Below are positions 39,225 through 48,378 of a DNA stretch of 64,000 bases, piece after piece. Origin of the DNA: Candidatus Woesearchaeota archaeon. Its GTDB lineage: Archaea > Nanobdellota > Nanobdellia > Woesearchaeales > SM23-78. The notes under the pieces were generated by a model. That model ran no database searches and was not told where the DNA came from. It saw only the letters and a list, made by a program, of their open reading frames with translations. Location of the stretch: positions 44,773 to 108,772 of the forward strand of contig JAFGRK010000018.1 of assembly GCA_016935175.1 (NCBI GenBank), read 5' to 3'. Positions within the stretch are counted from its first letter, which is position 1. Every line of letters begins with the position of its first letter. The translations under genes and the position numbers were made by a program.

Positions 39225-41399
39225 TTAAATTATCCTCATTAGGTCTTTTGCACTGCTATTCCTTAAATATGCGGTTAATTCTTTTTCAAAAGGCTTTCCT
39301 TTAGAAATCCTAATAGTTTCCTCAAGAATTTGAGCTGCTTCATCTTTATTACCTTGTGCTTTTATTGAGGCAGAAAGGCAAAGGCTGTTACATAAATATT
39401 GCACGTCATAAGCATTAATGAATTTTGGTTCTAAATCGGCAGGTTTTAATTCATAAATATCATTTAGTTTCACAAAATTTATTTCCATTCTTTGTTCTTT
39501 ACTCAAAGCCACAAAAACAGGATCGAGAGATATATGAGTGGTATCGTATAGCGTGTCAGCGACTATATGCCTAGCATCAATCCTCGCATATGCATCTGTG
39601 ATATTAGTAGTGAAGAAATCTCCGTGGTTAACTGTCAAAAGCACCGGCGAATAGTTTTCTTTCACATATCCCGCAATTTCCTTTAGCAAAGGCTCGAGGT
39701 GTTCGTTTACCCCAAACCTATTTTTCCTTTTATTATCTCCTATGAATGCTCTGTGAAGCAATTGCTGCTCTAAATCTATTAATTCAAGCTTTGTCGAATA
39801 ATCTCTGTCGCCAAAGCGAACATCCATAATGAAATCGCCTTTTTCCTTCCTTACTCGCTCATGAAGAATTTTTTGAGCCTTCATCCCATCTTCAATAACC
39901 CTTTCAAAGGCTTCTTTCCTTTCTTTTTTATCCTTGCCTTTAAGCGCTTCCCTAAGAGTTGACTTGCCCACTCTTGTTGTCAATGCATACAGCTTTTGGT
40001 TTTCCTCAAAAAATCCAAGTGGCTTTTCACTTTTAATACCTGTCTTGATAAGTGTTTCGTATTCAAACCTTTGCTGGATAAGCCTAGTTAAGTAGTCTAA
40101 ACTCCTCTCCTTGCTTACAAGGCTCAAATTGATTATTTTTGAGCCAGTGTAAACCCATGTTCTTCCTTCTGAGCTTTCGAACGATTCGATTAATTCTCCT
40201 TTTCCAGATAGTTTTTGGAGGTTGCGTGCCAGATTAATCCAGTTTTCCTCTTGAGGCTCTTTCAATATTTCTTCTGAGAATGTGTTTAAGAGATAATGCA
40301 CATCCACCCTCTCATCCGGCATCTCCTTCCTTACTCGCTCTACTATCCTCTTGGCTGCTTCTGGGTTTTCCTTATATATGTCTAGGGTGAAATCTAATAG
40401 TGTTGACCAGTCCTCTTTCATTTCGTTAAGTTGAATTAACTCATTTCCTATTCCGAGTTTCTTTAGTCTAACATATTCCATCCTTTTTTCCCCTGAATTA
40501 ACGCTGTCTAACCATTCTTTGCAGTATATCAGCCCTTCGTTCAGGTCTTTTTTCAGGATGTCCCTGGATAATTTATGTTTTAGATAATGGGAGCCTCTTT
40601 TTTCGCAAGCTTTCTTCATTAGCTCTATCTTTTTTTCTTTTGAGAAAAGCCCAACCATCTCTAAAGGCAGGCTCCTGAAGTATTCAGAAATCTCTTTGAA
40701 TCCTCGCTTTCCATTATGTTCTATCTCTCTCATTAAATAATATGTCATTGAGCTTAACCCAAAAAAAATAAGAAAAAATCCTGCATTGGAAATCTCTTGG
40801 TTGATTGCTAAAACATTGAAGCTATCTTTAAGATTGCCGGGAAACACTTTCTCATATACCTGCATCTTCATGCTTATCCTTTGCGGAGTTTCGATTATCA
40901 TTTTATAATTATGATTTGTGATCAATGCAGTTATTAATCCCATTGTCTTTGGGTACCTGAATATTTTACCTATTTTTTTCTTTTTTCCCTCTTCTTCATG
41001 AGGCTTTATTTTTGAGTAAACCCCTTTTCCTACATGATTAGGAATGGCGAACTTGCTAGTTATATAACCTATCGATGCACCTGTAAAACTGAAAAGCGCT
41101 CTTGATCCTTCAGAGAAATGATTCCACCAAAACCCGTTTTTGTTTGCAAATTCATTTGCAAAGGCTTGGGGATCGATGTCTTTTAAACCAATCATTACGT
41201 TCTGCATTGATTCTCCTACATATGACCCGTATAGGTACCCTGTAGCTCCTAGCAGCACTGTTGATCCTAGAATGATTTCTGACTTGTGACTGGATGCGAA
41301 GGTAATTAGCGAGTTCTTGATTTTTTCCCATCGTCCTTTTGGAGGAGAATACTCGGCTATTGCTTCATCTACAATATCCCCTAGCGTCTTCTTTTTCAT
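39225..41399 (-). CDS. Membrane-anchored protein with aminoglycoside-phosphotransferase-like kinase domain
   Basis: 724 residues. Residues about 30-235 hold several hydrophobic segments (IILGSTVLLGATGYLYGSYV; FFLIFFGLSSMTYYLM). About 240-400 is a helical, TPR-like charged region. From about 415 a kinase-like fold appears: N-lobe-like RTWVYTGSKIINLSLV, and a C-lobe with HGDFFTTNI near 613, the HGDxxxxN Brenner motif of APH-type kinases, followed by ARIDARHIVADTLYD in place of the usual IDWE. A missing or altered DFG-equivalent would matter for activity. The whole gene is more AT-rich than its neighbours. Substrate unknown. Its N-terminal codons overlap the track start of the next plus-strand ORF, which I therefore shortened. 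Confidence 0.5.
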   Translation of the reverse strand: MKKKTLGDIVDEAIAEYSPPKGRWEKIKNSLITFASSHKSEIILGSTVLLGATGYLYGSYVGESMQNVMIGLKDIDPQAFANEFANKNGFWWNHFSEGSRALFSFTGASIGYITSKFAIPNHVGKGVYSKIKPHEEEGKKKKIGKIFRYPKTMGLITALITNHNYKMIIETPQRISMKMQVYEKVFPGNLKDSFNVLAINQEISNAGFFLIFFGLSSMTYYLMREIEHNGKRGFKEISEYFRSLPLEMVGLFSKEKKIELMKKACEKRGSHYLKHKLSRDILKKDLNEGLIYCKEWLDSVNSGEKRMEYVRLKKLGIGNELIQLNEMKEDWSTLLDFTLDIYKENPEAAKRIVERVRKEMPDERVDVHYLLNTFSEEILKEPQEENWINLARNLQKLSGKGELIESFESSEGRTWVYTGSKIINLSLVSKERSLDYLTRLIQQRFEYETLIKTGIKSEKPLGFFEENQKLYALTTRVGKSTLREALKGKDKKERKEAFERVIEDGMKAQKILHERVRKEKGDFIMDVRFGDRDYSTKLELIDLEQQLLHRAFIGDNKRKNRFGVNEHLEPLLKEIAGYVKENYSPVLLTVNHGDFFTTNITDAYARIDARHIVADTLYDTTHISLDPVFVALSKEQRMEINFVKLNDIYELKPADLEPKFINAYDVQYLCNSLCLSASIKAQGNKDEAAQILEETIRISKGKPFEKELTAYLRNSSAKDLMRII

Positions 41400-41422
41400 C
41401 CTCCCCCGGTATTCCAGTAAAA

Positions 41423-41430
41423 TATATAAA
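41423..41430 (+). promoter_or_regulatory. TATA box of the FAD reductase gene
   Basis: TATATAAA about 28 bases before the ATG at 41455, implying a leaderless or nearly leaderless mRNA and supporting the shortened start. Confidence 0.6.
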
Positions 41431-41454
41431 CCTTGTTATTTTATCTACCAAGTA

Positions 41455-42540
41455 ATGATAACTATTATTGGCGCTGGCCCTGTTGGCTGCTATGCTGCCA
41501 GCCTCTTGGCTGAGGATTTCGAGGTGGCAGTCTTTGAGGAGCACAGCCAGGTAGGCCTTCCAGTCCAGTGTACAGGCATCCTGACTCAAGAAATATATGA
41601 CTACTTCCCTAGAAGAAACAATTCTGTTCTCAACCAGGTGAATAACGTCAGAATTTTTGCGCCTGACAAGAAGTCTCTCAAATTGCAGCTGGAAAAGCCA
41701 GACCTAATCGTTGACAGGCAAAAGTTTGACACTTACTTCTACAACCAGGCAAGAAAGAAAGGAGTGAAGTTCTATTTCAGCTATAGGTTCATGGGAATAA
41801 AAGACAGCAAAATCCTGGTCAAGGACTTGAATTCAGGCAAGACCAAGAGTATCAAGTTTGATTACCTTATCGGTGCAGACGGCCCTCTTAGCCCTGTTGC
41901 AAAAGCAGCAGGCATCTTCAAGAATAGGAAGTTCTTCATAGGAGTCCAGGCTGTTATAAAAAAGAAGAACAGTAACATTATAGACTTCTACCCTTTTAAG
42001 CATGGCTTTGGCTGGGCAGTGCCAGAAAACAAGAGCATATTAAGAGTTGGAGTAGCAGCCACAACCAACCCCAAGGAGCATTTTGCTAGGCTGCTTAAGA
42101 GATATAAGGGTAAGATAGTCACAAGGCAAGGAGGATTGATTCCTGTTTTCAACCCCGCTGCCATTGTCAGGAAAGCCAACATATTCTTAATCGGCGATGC
42201 AGCAGGCTTTGTGAAAGCCACGACTGGCGGAGGCATCATCCCAGGGCTTAGGTCAGCACAAATACTTGCCCATAGCCTAAAATACAATCTTAGCTATGAA
42301 GCAGGGCTTTACCTTCACCTCTATCCTAGCTTATGGGCGAATCTTAAGATGAGAAAAGCTATGGATGATTTCAGTGAGCAGGAATGGAGCCAGCTCGTCA
42401 AAGACTTGAACAGCGCCAAGGCAAGAAAGGCTTTGCAAAGCATTAATAGGGATGAGATTTTCTCATTGCTCTTCAAGCTGGGAAGCTCCAAGCCATCTCT
42501 TGCCAAATATGGGCTTAAGCACTTGAGAAGTTTTTTCTAA
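41455..42540 (+). CDS. Geranylgeranyl-reductase-family FAD-dependent oxidoreductase
   Basis: The track begins at 41317, inside the neighbouring divergent gene; the ATG at 41455 (MITIIGAGPVGCYAASLLAEDF) starts exactly at the FAD-binding strand and has a TATA box at the leaderless distance. The protein has 361 residues. The N-terminal GxGPxG(C) dinucleotide motif, the VGLPVQCTGIL block near 40 and the IGDAAGFVKATTGGGIIPGLRSA block near 246 are those of the geranylgeranyl reductase family, which saturates isoprenoid chains of archaeal lipids. Archaeal digeranylgeranylglycerophospholipid reductases are a bit longer (about 390-400). Another family flavoprotein role remains possible. Confidence 0.8.
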   Translation: MITIIGAGPVGCYAASLLAEDFEVAVFEEHSQVGLPVQCTGILTQEIYDYFPRRNNSVLNQVNNVRIFAPDKKSLKLQLEKPDLIVDRQKFDTYFYNQARKKGVKFYFSYRFMGIKDSKILVKDLNSGKTKSIKFDYLIGADGPLSPVAKAAGIFKNRKFFIGVQAVIKKKNSNIIDFYPFKHGFGWAVPENKSILRVGVAATTNPKEHFARLLKRYKGKIVTRQGGLIPVFNPAAIVRKANIFLIGDAAGFVKATTGGGIIPGLRSAQILAHSLKYNLSYEAGLYLHLYPSLWANLKMRKAMDDFSEQEWSQLVKDLNSAKARKALQSINRDEIFSLLFKLGSSKPSLAKYGLKHLRSFF

Positions 42541-42565
42541 CTTGCAAAATTATCTAAGATACTGC

Positions 42566-43273
42566 CTAATGAGTGAGCCTTCTCACTATCATCTTAAAGA
42601 AAACCTTTAAGGCTCCCTTGAAAGAGCCATGGCCTTTTTGCATAGAGTAGCCAGTGTACCTTATCACCACAGGCACTTCCTTGTACTTAATCCTTTTCTT
42701 CACAATCTCCTCAAGTATCTCAGAAGCATGCTCCATCCTGTCAGAGTCAATCCTAATCCTCTGGGCAGCCCTCCTGCTTATAACCCTGAAGCCGTTGTGC
42801 GCATCACTCAGCTTAACTCCATAGAAGAGCCATTGGACAAATACTGAGCCTTTTAATAATATTTTCCTGCCTAAAGGAATCCTGCTTATATCACCTTTTT
42901 TAATGAACCTAGAGCCTAGCGTAACATCAGCCTCTTCCTTGATGACAGGCTTTAGCATGGCAGGAAGGTCTTCAACCCTGTGCTGGCCATCGCTGTCAAA
43001 TGTCACTATGAACTCTGCGCCTTGCATAAGCGCGTACTCAATCCCAGTCCTAAGGCTTGCTCCTTGGCCTCTATTGATTATGTGCTGGAGCGCATGGATT
43101 CTTCGCTTCTTGGCTTCAGCAAAGGTACTGTCTTGGCTGCCATCATCAATCACTACGATGTTGTCATAGCCTGCTTCTTTCAGCTCATCAACTACCCTAC
43201 CGATGCTCTTCTCCTCATTAAATGCAGGGATGACAAAGAATATCTTTTTGTTTGGAAAAGGGTTAGTTTTCAT
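42566..43273 (-). CDS. Family 2 glycosyltransferase (dolichol-phosphate sugar synthase-like)
   Basis: The track starts at 43309; GAGGAGG eight bases before the ATG at 43273 supports MKTNPFPNKKIFFVIPAFNEE as the start, giving 235 residues. GT2 motifs: FFVIPAFNEEKSIGRVVDEL, VVIDDGSQDST, INRGQGASLRTGI, FVTFDSDGQH (the DxD) and LGSRFIKKGDISRIPLGRKIL. These match the DPM1-like synthases that load sugars onto a lipid carrier. No membrane helix follows the catalytic domain. It probably feeds N-glycosylation, fitting the sequon-rich surface proteins in the window. It lies just downstream of asnB on the same strand. Confidence 0.88.
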   Translation of the reverse strand: MKTNPFPNKKIFFVIPAFNEEKSIGRVVDELKEAGYDNIVVIDDGSQDSTFAEAKKRRIHALQHIINRGQGASLRTGIEYALMQGAEFIVTFDSDGQHRVEDLPAMLKPVIKEEADVTLGSRFIKKGDISRIPLGRKILLKGSVFVQWLFYGVKLSDAHNGFRVISRRAAQRIRIDSDRMEHASEILEEIVKKRIKYKEVPVVIRYTGYSMQKGHGSFKGALKVFFKMIVRRLTH

Positions 43274-43336
43274 TTGTTCTTCCTCCTCGCGATCATTGCG
43301 AGCGAGCAAATATTTATTTGTTTTTGCATTATTGGT

Positions 43337-43379
43337 GTTTAAGGAAAAATTATCTGGGCCTCAATCGGCGGCCGGCCTT
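43337..43379 (-). repeat. Dispersed intergenic hairpin repeat, copy C
   Basis: Begins AAGGCCGGCCGCCGATTGAG on the minus strand, continues GCCCAGATAATTTTTCC and ends TTAAAC, directly against the asnB stop codon at 43380. The stem bases differ from copies A and B (GGCC/GGCC instead of GTCC/GGAC) but stay complementary. Confidence 0.5.
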
Positions 43380-45317
43380 TCACAAAACTATTTTCTCTTT
43401 CTCTATGAATATCCTGTGCCACAGCTCAAAGCTTAACAAAGTCCAGAGCTGCCTTGCATAAAACAATTTTCCTTCATTATACTTGTCCATTATCTTCCTT
43501 ACCTGGTTATGGTCTATGATTCCCTGCCTGAAAAGCTTGGTAGTGTTCAAAAGGTCTTGCACCGTAGCTTTTAAGTCTTTGTCAAGCCAGTTCTCAACAG
43601 GCACATGGAAGGTCTGCTTTTTCCTCTGAAGAATATCTTTTGGCAGGTGCTTTCTCAAGGCTCTCCTAAAAACGTACTTGGTTCCACTGCCAGAGAAGCC
43701 TTTGAGCTTGTAGCTGCTGGGCATCCTGAAAGCCAGCTCCACAATCCTGTGGTCAAGCAAAGGCACTCTTGCCTCTATGCTTGCTGCCATGGTCATCCTG
43801 TCAGTCTTCATAAGGAAGCTTTCAGCAAGCAGCCTCTTAACATCAAAGTACTGGTATTGCTTAAGGTAATCCTGCTTAAGATGATGGCTACTTGCAAAAT
43901 ATTCCTTGTTAATAGCATCATAATCAATCCTTTCAAAATACTCAGGCTTCAAAAGCTCTTTTCTTTCCTCCTCATTGAACATGCCGTTGAGCTCATAGTA
44001 AGCCTTGGCCTTGTTATGCTTCACATCCTTGATCACAGCTTCCCCTCGCTTATAGGCAGCCTTTCCAAGGTTGGATGAGTGCTTATAGAACTTGTCCCAA
44101 GCCTTAAGAGGAATCATCCTGGTCATCCCATGCCCTAGCTTTCCAAAGAGAGGCATCTTATGAGCGCTGCTCACAGCCTTCAAGAACCTATAGTGGTCAT
44201 AGCCTGCAAATATTTCATCCCCTCCATCGCCTGTGAGTATTACAGTAGAGCTCTTTTTTGCCTCTTTAGACAGCAAATAGACTGGTATTAATGCAGGGTC
44301 TGCCATTGGCTCATCGCAATGCCACGCAATCTTTGGCAAAAGCTTGACAACATCAGGCTCTATCATGAGCTCTTGGTGCTCTGTGCCAAAAAGCTCACTC
44401 ACCTGCCTTGCATAGGCATTCTCATTGACCTTTTCACCGTGGGCAAAGCCCACAGTGTAAGTCCTTATGGGAGCATTGCTCTTCTCCTCCTTCCTTATCA
44501 GGTCCATCATCATCACAATGGCGCTGCTGTCAATGCCACCGCTAAGATAAGCGCCAAGGGGCACATCGCTTATGAGCTGTTTCTTAACAGAATCCTTGAG
44601 CAGGCTGAAAAGCTCTTTCTCATAATAGCCAAGGCTTTTTCTTTCCTCCTTATCAAGTTCCATGTCCCAGTACTTTACAGTCCCAAGGGTCTTTTCCTTT
44701 AGCCTGAACTTAATGCAGTGCCCTGGCAATAGCCTCTTTATACCTTTGAACAAGGTCTCCTCAAGAGGATTGTAGCGAAGGGCAAAGAACTGGTTAAGGG
44801 CAGTAAGATTCATCTCCCTCTTGATGCTGTTAAGCTCTAATATGCTTTTTATCTCGCTTGCAAAAACCAAGTTGCCCTTGTGGAAATAATAATAAAGCGG
44901 CTTAATGCCTAGCCTGTCCCTGGCAATGAACAGCTCCTTTTTCCTTGAGTCATAGATGCAGAAGGCAAACATGCCATTGAGGTAGTTGACAAAGCCCTCG
45001 CCAAACTCCTCATAGCCATGCACAATGACTTCGCCATCGCTCTTGGTCCTGAAAAAATGCCCTTTCTCCTCAAGCATAATCCTGAGCTTCTGGAAATTAT
45101 ATATTTCCCCGTTGAAAACCAGGAAAAGATTGCCTTCCTCATTAGTTATAGGGTAAAGCCCTTTCTTTAAGTCAATTATGCTAAGCCTTCTCATTCCCAG
45201 GCTAATCCCGCTGTCTGTGAAAACAGCATAATCATCAGGCCCCCTGTGGGTGATTGCCTCAGCCATCCTCCTGGCAAGAGTCTTATCCTCCCAGTTAAAC
45301 CCTAAAATACCGCACAT
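43380..45317 (-). CDS. asnB: Asparagine synthetase (glutamine-hydrolysing)
   Basis: 645 residues. N-terminal class II glutamine amidotransferase with catalytic Cys2 (MCGILGFNW), RGPDDYAVF near 27, LSIIDLKKGLYPI near 45 and NGEIYNF near 69. The synthetase domain follows, with the PP-loop YLSGGIDSSAI near 258 and downstream blocks IRTYTVGFAHGEKVNENAYA, LTGDGGDEIFAGYDHY and EARVPLLDHRIVELAFRMP. It makes asparagine from aspartate, or in some archaea acts as an asnB-type amidotransferase on other sugars or proteins. The C-terminus is complete. Downstream is a glycosyltransferase, so an envelope-related role is an alternative. Confidence 0.9.
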   Translation of the reverse strand: MCGILGFNWEDKTLARRMAEAITHRGPDDYAVFTDSGISLGMRRLSIIDLKKGLYPITNEEGNLFLVFNGEIYNFQKLRIMLEEKGHFFRTKSDGEVIVHGYEEFGEGFVNYLNGMFAFCIYDSRKKELFIARDRLGIKPLYYYFHKGNLVFASEIKSILELNSIKREMNLTALNQFFALRYNPLEETLFKGIKRLLPGHCIKFRLKEKTLGTVKYWDMELDKEERKSLGYYEKELFSLLKDSVKKQLISDVPLGAYLSGGIDSSAIVMMMDLIRKEEKSNAPIRTYTVGFAHGEKVNENAYARQVSELFGTEHQELMIEPDVVKLLPKIAWHCDEPMADPALIPVYLLSKEAKKSSTVILTGDGGDEIFAGYDHYRFLKAVSSAHKMPLFGKLGHGMTRMIPLKAWDKFYKHSSNLGKAAYKRGEAVIKDVKHNKAKAYYELNGMFNEEERKELLKPEYFERIDYDAINKEYFASSHHLKQDYLKQYQYFDVKRLLAESFLMKTDRMTMAASIEARVPLLDHRIVELAFRMPSSYKLKGFSGSGTKYVFRRALRKHLPKDILQRKKQTFHVPVENWLDKDLKATVQDLLNTTKLFRQGIIDHNQVRKIMDKYNEGKLFYARQLWTLLSFELWHRIFIEKEKIVL

Positions 45318-45432
45318 ACCAATACAGGGTGGAATTTGGCTATAAATAGGTTATGAATTTGTTCTTCATGTCAAATCTTAAACAAAATTTATTTAAATAA
45401 CAAAATTAGTTTTTCAAAAGGAAGGTGATATT

Positions 45433-46038
45433 ATGGGTTTGTTTAGCAATAAAAGTCCATTTGATGCTGTAACTAAAATATCTGTTTTTCCTACAATAAG
45501 CGCGGTGGTTCTTAGGAAAGATGATAGATTAGTTGTATTCAATCCCCGTTATTTGCTTGGTAAGCACGGAACCGGAACCGACCAGATAGCATCCAAATTC
45601 ATGAATCTAAGGACTGCAACTCAATTGTTAGAGCTTATTGACAGGAACATTTCAGCTAGCGCATTACAAGGGCAGAAAGTAGAGCTAAAAGAGATTAATT
45701 TCGGGGAGCCTGTGGGATTCGATGCACTTGTAAAATTACCTCTGGATTTGGTCGATAGGCTAAAGACTGAGGATGTGAGGGGAAACGAGATAAATGTGAT
45801 ACCAACTGATAGAGGTAAGGTTCCTCAGACATCACTTCTCAACATTATACTTGTTCCTTTTGATCCGAAATACGGTGATGGAGTGGATAATTTATTCAAA
45901 GCTAAGTATGGCAATTTTATGAAATTTGAGAATTTTAAGTTCGTTTACGCCATAGTCACAATTTATCCTGGTAAGTTTGCCCCTCCAATGACAGATAGGA
46001 ATTGGTGGCGAGAGCATGCTTTATTGAGAGAGATTTAG
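45433..46038 (+). CDS. Hypothetical protein
   Basis: 201 residues, not recognised. AAGGTGAT six bases before the ATG and an AT-rich promoter support it as a real gene. The composition suggests an alpha/beta soluble protein: ISAVVLRKDDRLVVFNPRYLLG at the N-terminus, FVYAIVTIYPG near the end, and NWWREHALL at the C-terminus. There is no signal peptide, membrane helix, or Cys cluster. It is divergent from asnB and convergent with the KaiC-like gene, 40 bases away. Codon use looks more AT-rich than in asnB. Confidence 0.55.
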   Translation: MGLFSNKSPFDAVTKISVFPTISAVVLRKDDRLVVFNPRYLLGKHGTGTDQIASKFMNLRTATQLLELIDRNISASALQGQKVELKEINFGEPVGFDALVKLPLDLVDRLKTEDVRGNEINVIPTDRGKVPQTSLLNIILVPFDPKYGDGVDNLFKAKYGNFMKFENFKFVYAIVTIYPGKFAPPMTDRNWWREHALLREI

Positions 46039-46078
46039 TTCTTAGATAGAGCCACCCTATAAACTAGTAAGAAATGAA

Positions 46079-46891
46079 TCAAAGCAGTGGGTTCTGGCCG
46101 CCATAGAGAGCATGGAACTTGTCATGCTTGTACTCAAGCGAGAAAATGTCATTATTGCAGGCAGTAGCCCTCATCTTGATGATGCTGATTTCCCTGACCA
46201 CGTTCCTCCTGAAAGGAGTAAGCCTCACAAACACTATCCCATCGCAAAGGAACTCCTCAATCTCAAACTCGCTGAACCTTCCGCTCTGGGGCTGGCACTC
46301 AGATATAAGGAAAGCTGTTATGTCCATGTCCCTCAGGAATTCAAAAAGGTAGAATAATTCAATCCTCGGGTTCTCAAACCTTGAAAGCACGTATAATGCG
46401 CTCAAGGAGTCAAGGCAGAACAGTTGGCACCCAATCTCTTCCTTTATCTTCTTAACAACATTCTTTATTACGTTAAGCCAGCTTTTGTTGTCAGCAGTCT
46501 TCACATCCAATATCTCTTTTCTTATGCAGCCGATATCAACCATTATCAGGGCTCCGCTCCCGCTGCCCTTGACCTTTCCCAGTGTCAATCTGAGATCCCC
46601 AAGGTCCTTTATTATCACTAGGTTGACCTTGGTCATGTCAAAGTTCATGTTGACCATCTGCTTGATAATGGAATTATACGACTGCTCAAGTGAGCAATAG
46701 ACGCAGATCTTTCCCCTTATGGCCTCGTTATACAATATGTTGAAGGTAATGGATGATTTCATGGTGCCAGCGCTGCCGCTGATAAGGGTTATGTGGCCTT
46801 CAGGCACTCCTCCCTGGACATTCTCATCCAAGCCTTCAATGTACAAGGGCACTCTCTTTATCTCTGATTTGGTAGAAACAATACCTGCCAC
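46079..46891 (-). CDS. KaiC/RadA-like RecA-superfamily ATPase
   Basis: 270 residues, one domain. GLDENVQGGVPEGHITLISGSAGTMKSS carries the KaiC-type leader and Walker A, with M in place of the second G (GTMKS rather than GTGKS). CVYCSLEQS is the RecA-fold second strand, Walker B is ALIMVDIG, and LFCLDSLSALYVL is a second acidic strand. The C-terminal FLISECQPQSGRFSEFEIEEFLCDGIVFVRL is also typical. Such single-domain KaiC-like archaeal ATPases act in signalling or motility regulation and are usually not circadian. It lies next to a beta-propeller gene on the same strand. The function is not determined. Confidence 0.75.
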   Translation of the reverse strand: MAGIVSTKSEIKRVPLYIEGLDENVQGGVPEGHITLISGSAGTMKSSITFNILYNEAIRGKICVYCSLEQSYNSIIKQMVNMNFDMTKVNLVIIKDLGDLRLTLGKVKGSGSGALIMVDIGCIRKEILDVKTADNKSWLNVIKNVVKKIKEEIGCQLFCLDSLSALYVLSRFENPRIELFYLFEFLRDMDITAFLISECQPQSGRFSEFEIEEFLCDGIVFVRLTPFRRNVVREISIIKMRATACNNDIFSLEYKHDKFHALYGGQNPLL

Positions 46892-46999
46892 TTCAAAAAT
46901 ACCTCTTTTTTGCTATCTATATCCTTCTTGGTGGTTATTCATATTTAAAGCTTTCTCCTAATGGCAACATACCTGCATTTAGCCTTGCTTCTTTTAGCC

Positions 47000-48265
47000 C
47001 TATTCCTTCTTATGGATAAGGCTGTTAACCTCTCCTTTCTTAGTGTTAACCACCAGGCTGTTATCATCAGGGATATAGGCGCAGCCAACAATGACTCCGT
47101 CAACCTTGAACTGCCATATCTTCTTGCCAGTAACCTTGCCAGGCTCCTTGGTTATTATGTCGCTGTAATGGCCTGCCTGCTGAACCACTCCGCTAAGGCC
47201 AGGCATATAGTCAAGCACATAGCTGCCTTCTGAGTCAAGCACATAAACATTATTGTCATAGCTGCCAATAACCACTTCTTTCTTGCCATCCCCATCAATA
47301 TCCTCGACTATAGGCTCGCTCACAATCCAAAAGTCAGTCTCATAGCTCCAAATCTTGTCGCCATAAGGGGTCAAGGCATAGACGTTGTTGTCGCAGCTGC
47401 CAAACACCACCTCTAGCTTCTTGTCATCATTAAGGTCAACAAGGCAGGCCTTGCCAAGGATCGCCCCTCCTGTCTTGTACTTCCAGAAAAGCTCCCCGTT
47501 CTCATTCAGAACATAAAGATGGTGGTCTGTGCTCCCTATTACTATGAATACCCTGTCATCACCAAATAGCTTGCCTATGCTTGGCTGTGAGAAAATCTTG
47601 TCCTGAGTCTCAAACTTCCATTTCAAATCCCCTTTTTTGTCAAGGCAGAAAACAGTGCCTTGGTTAGTGCCAAAGATTATGCTTGGCTTGTCCTTGTGGA
47701 GGATGCAAGGAGTGCTCTGCACAGGGCTTCCGGCATCAAACCTCCAGACCAGCTTTCCACTGCTGTTGAGAACATACAGCTTTCCATCGCCGCAGCCAAA
47801 AATGACCTTTACGTCATCATCCTCATACAAGTCGTAAAGCAATACCTGCCCCCTTATGGCTCCTCCAGCCTTGTACTTCCAGAGCAGCTTCCCCTTCTCA
47901 TCAAGGACATAGATTATCCCTAGCTCTGTCCCGAAAACAACCTCTTTCTTTCCATCACCGTTGATGTCCTCTACATTAGGGGGGGCTTCTATGCTGCTGA
48001 CGCTGTCAACATCCAGGAACATGAGCTCAACCTCATCAACAGTCTCATTAGAGTCATAGAACCACTTGATGCCTGCCTTGCCATCAAGCACAAAGAGCTT
48101 TCCCTTCTTGGTGCCGAAAAGAATCTCTTTCTTTCCATCACCGTCGATATCAGCAACCAGGGGAGGGCTAGAGATAGGGCTCTTAGCATCAAAATCCCAT
48201 TGCCTTCCAAGGCGGCCAACCCTCTTTTTTGAAAGCGCCTTAAAGCCGAAAGTAACCATTCCCAT
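47000..48265 (-). CDS. PQQ-like/FG-GAP beta-propeller protein without signal peptide
   Basis: 421 residues with about eight blade-like repeats. Each has the pattern '(I/V)xxxPxVxDIDGDGKKEVVFGTxxGxxYVLDxxGxxxW', for example PPLVADIDGDGKKEILFG near 32, PPNVEDINGDGKKEVVFGT, LVDLNDDKKLEVVFGSCDN and VEDIDGDGKKEVVIGSYDN. DxDGDG loops bind calcium in integrin-type propellers. Such proteins are usually exported; here no signal peptide is visible in MGMVTFGFKALSKKRVG, so it may be cytoplasmic or exported by another route. It lies 108 bases downstream of the KaiC-like gene's start side. Function unknown. Confidence 0.8.
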   Translation of the reverse strand: MGMVTFGFKALSKKRVGRLGRQWDFDAKSPISSPPLVADIDGDGKKEILFGTKKGKLFVLDGKAGIKWFYDSNETVDEVELMFLDVDSVSSIEAPPNVEDINGDGKKEVVFGTELGIIYVLDEKGKLLWKYKAGGAIRGQVLLYDLYEDDDVKVIFGCGDGKLYVLNSSGKLVWRFDAGSPVQSTPCILHKDKPSIIFGTNQGTVFCLDKKGDLKWKFETQDKIFSQPSIGKLFGDDRVFIVIGSTDHHLYVLNENGELFWKYKTGGAILGKACLVDLNDDKKLEVVFGSCDNNVYALTPYGDKIWSYETDFWIVSEPIVEDIDGDGKKEVVIGSYDNNVYVLDSEGSYVLDYMPGLSGVVQQAGHYSDIITKEPGKVTGKKIWQFKVDGVIVGCAYIPDDNSLVVNTKKGEVNSLIHKKE

Positions 48266-48378
48266 TTACATAATACCTTTAGCCTATCATTATAAATAGT
48301 TTTTGCTTTTTCCTAGCGCCAGCTCCCTCCATCCTAGCCAATAACTTTATAAACCAACAATATCAAAATAAGGTTAGC

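Noticed and set aside
41317-41454. N-terminal extension of the FAD reductase from the track start
   Set aside because: Lies within the neighbouring divergent gene and precedes the TATA box; the ATG at 41455 starts at the FAD-binding strand.
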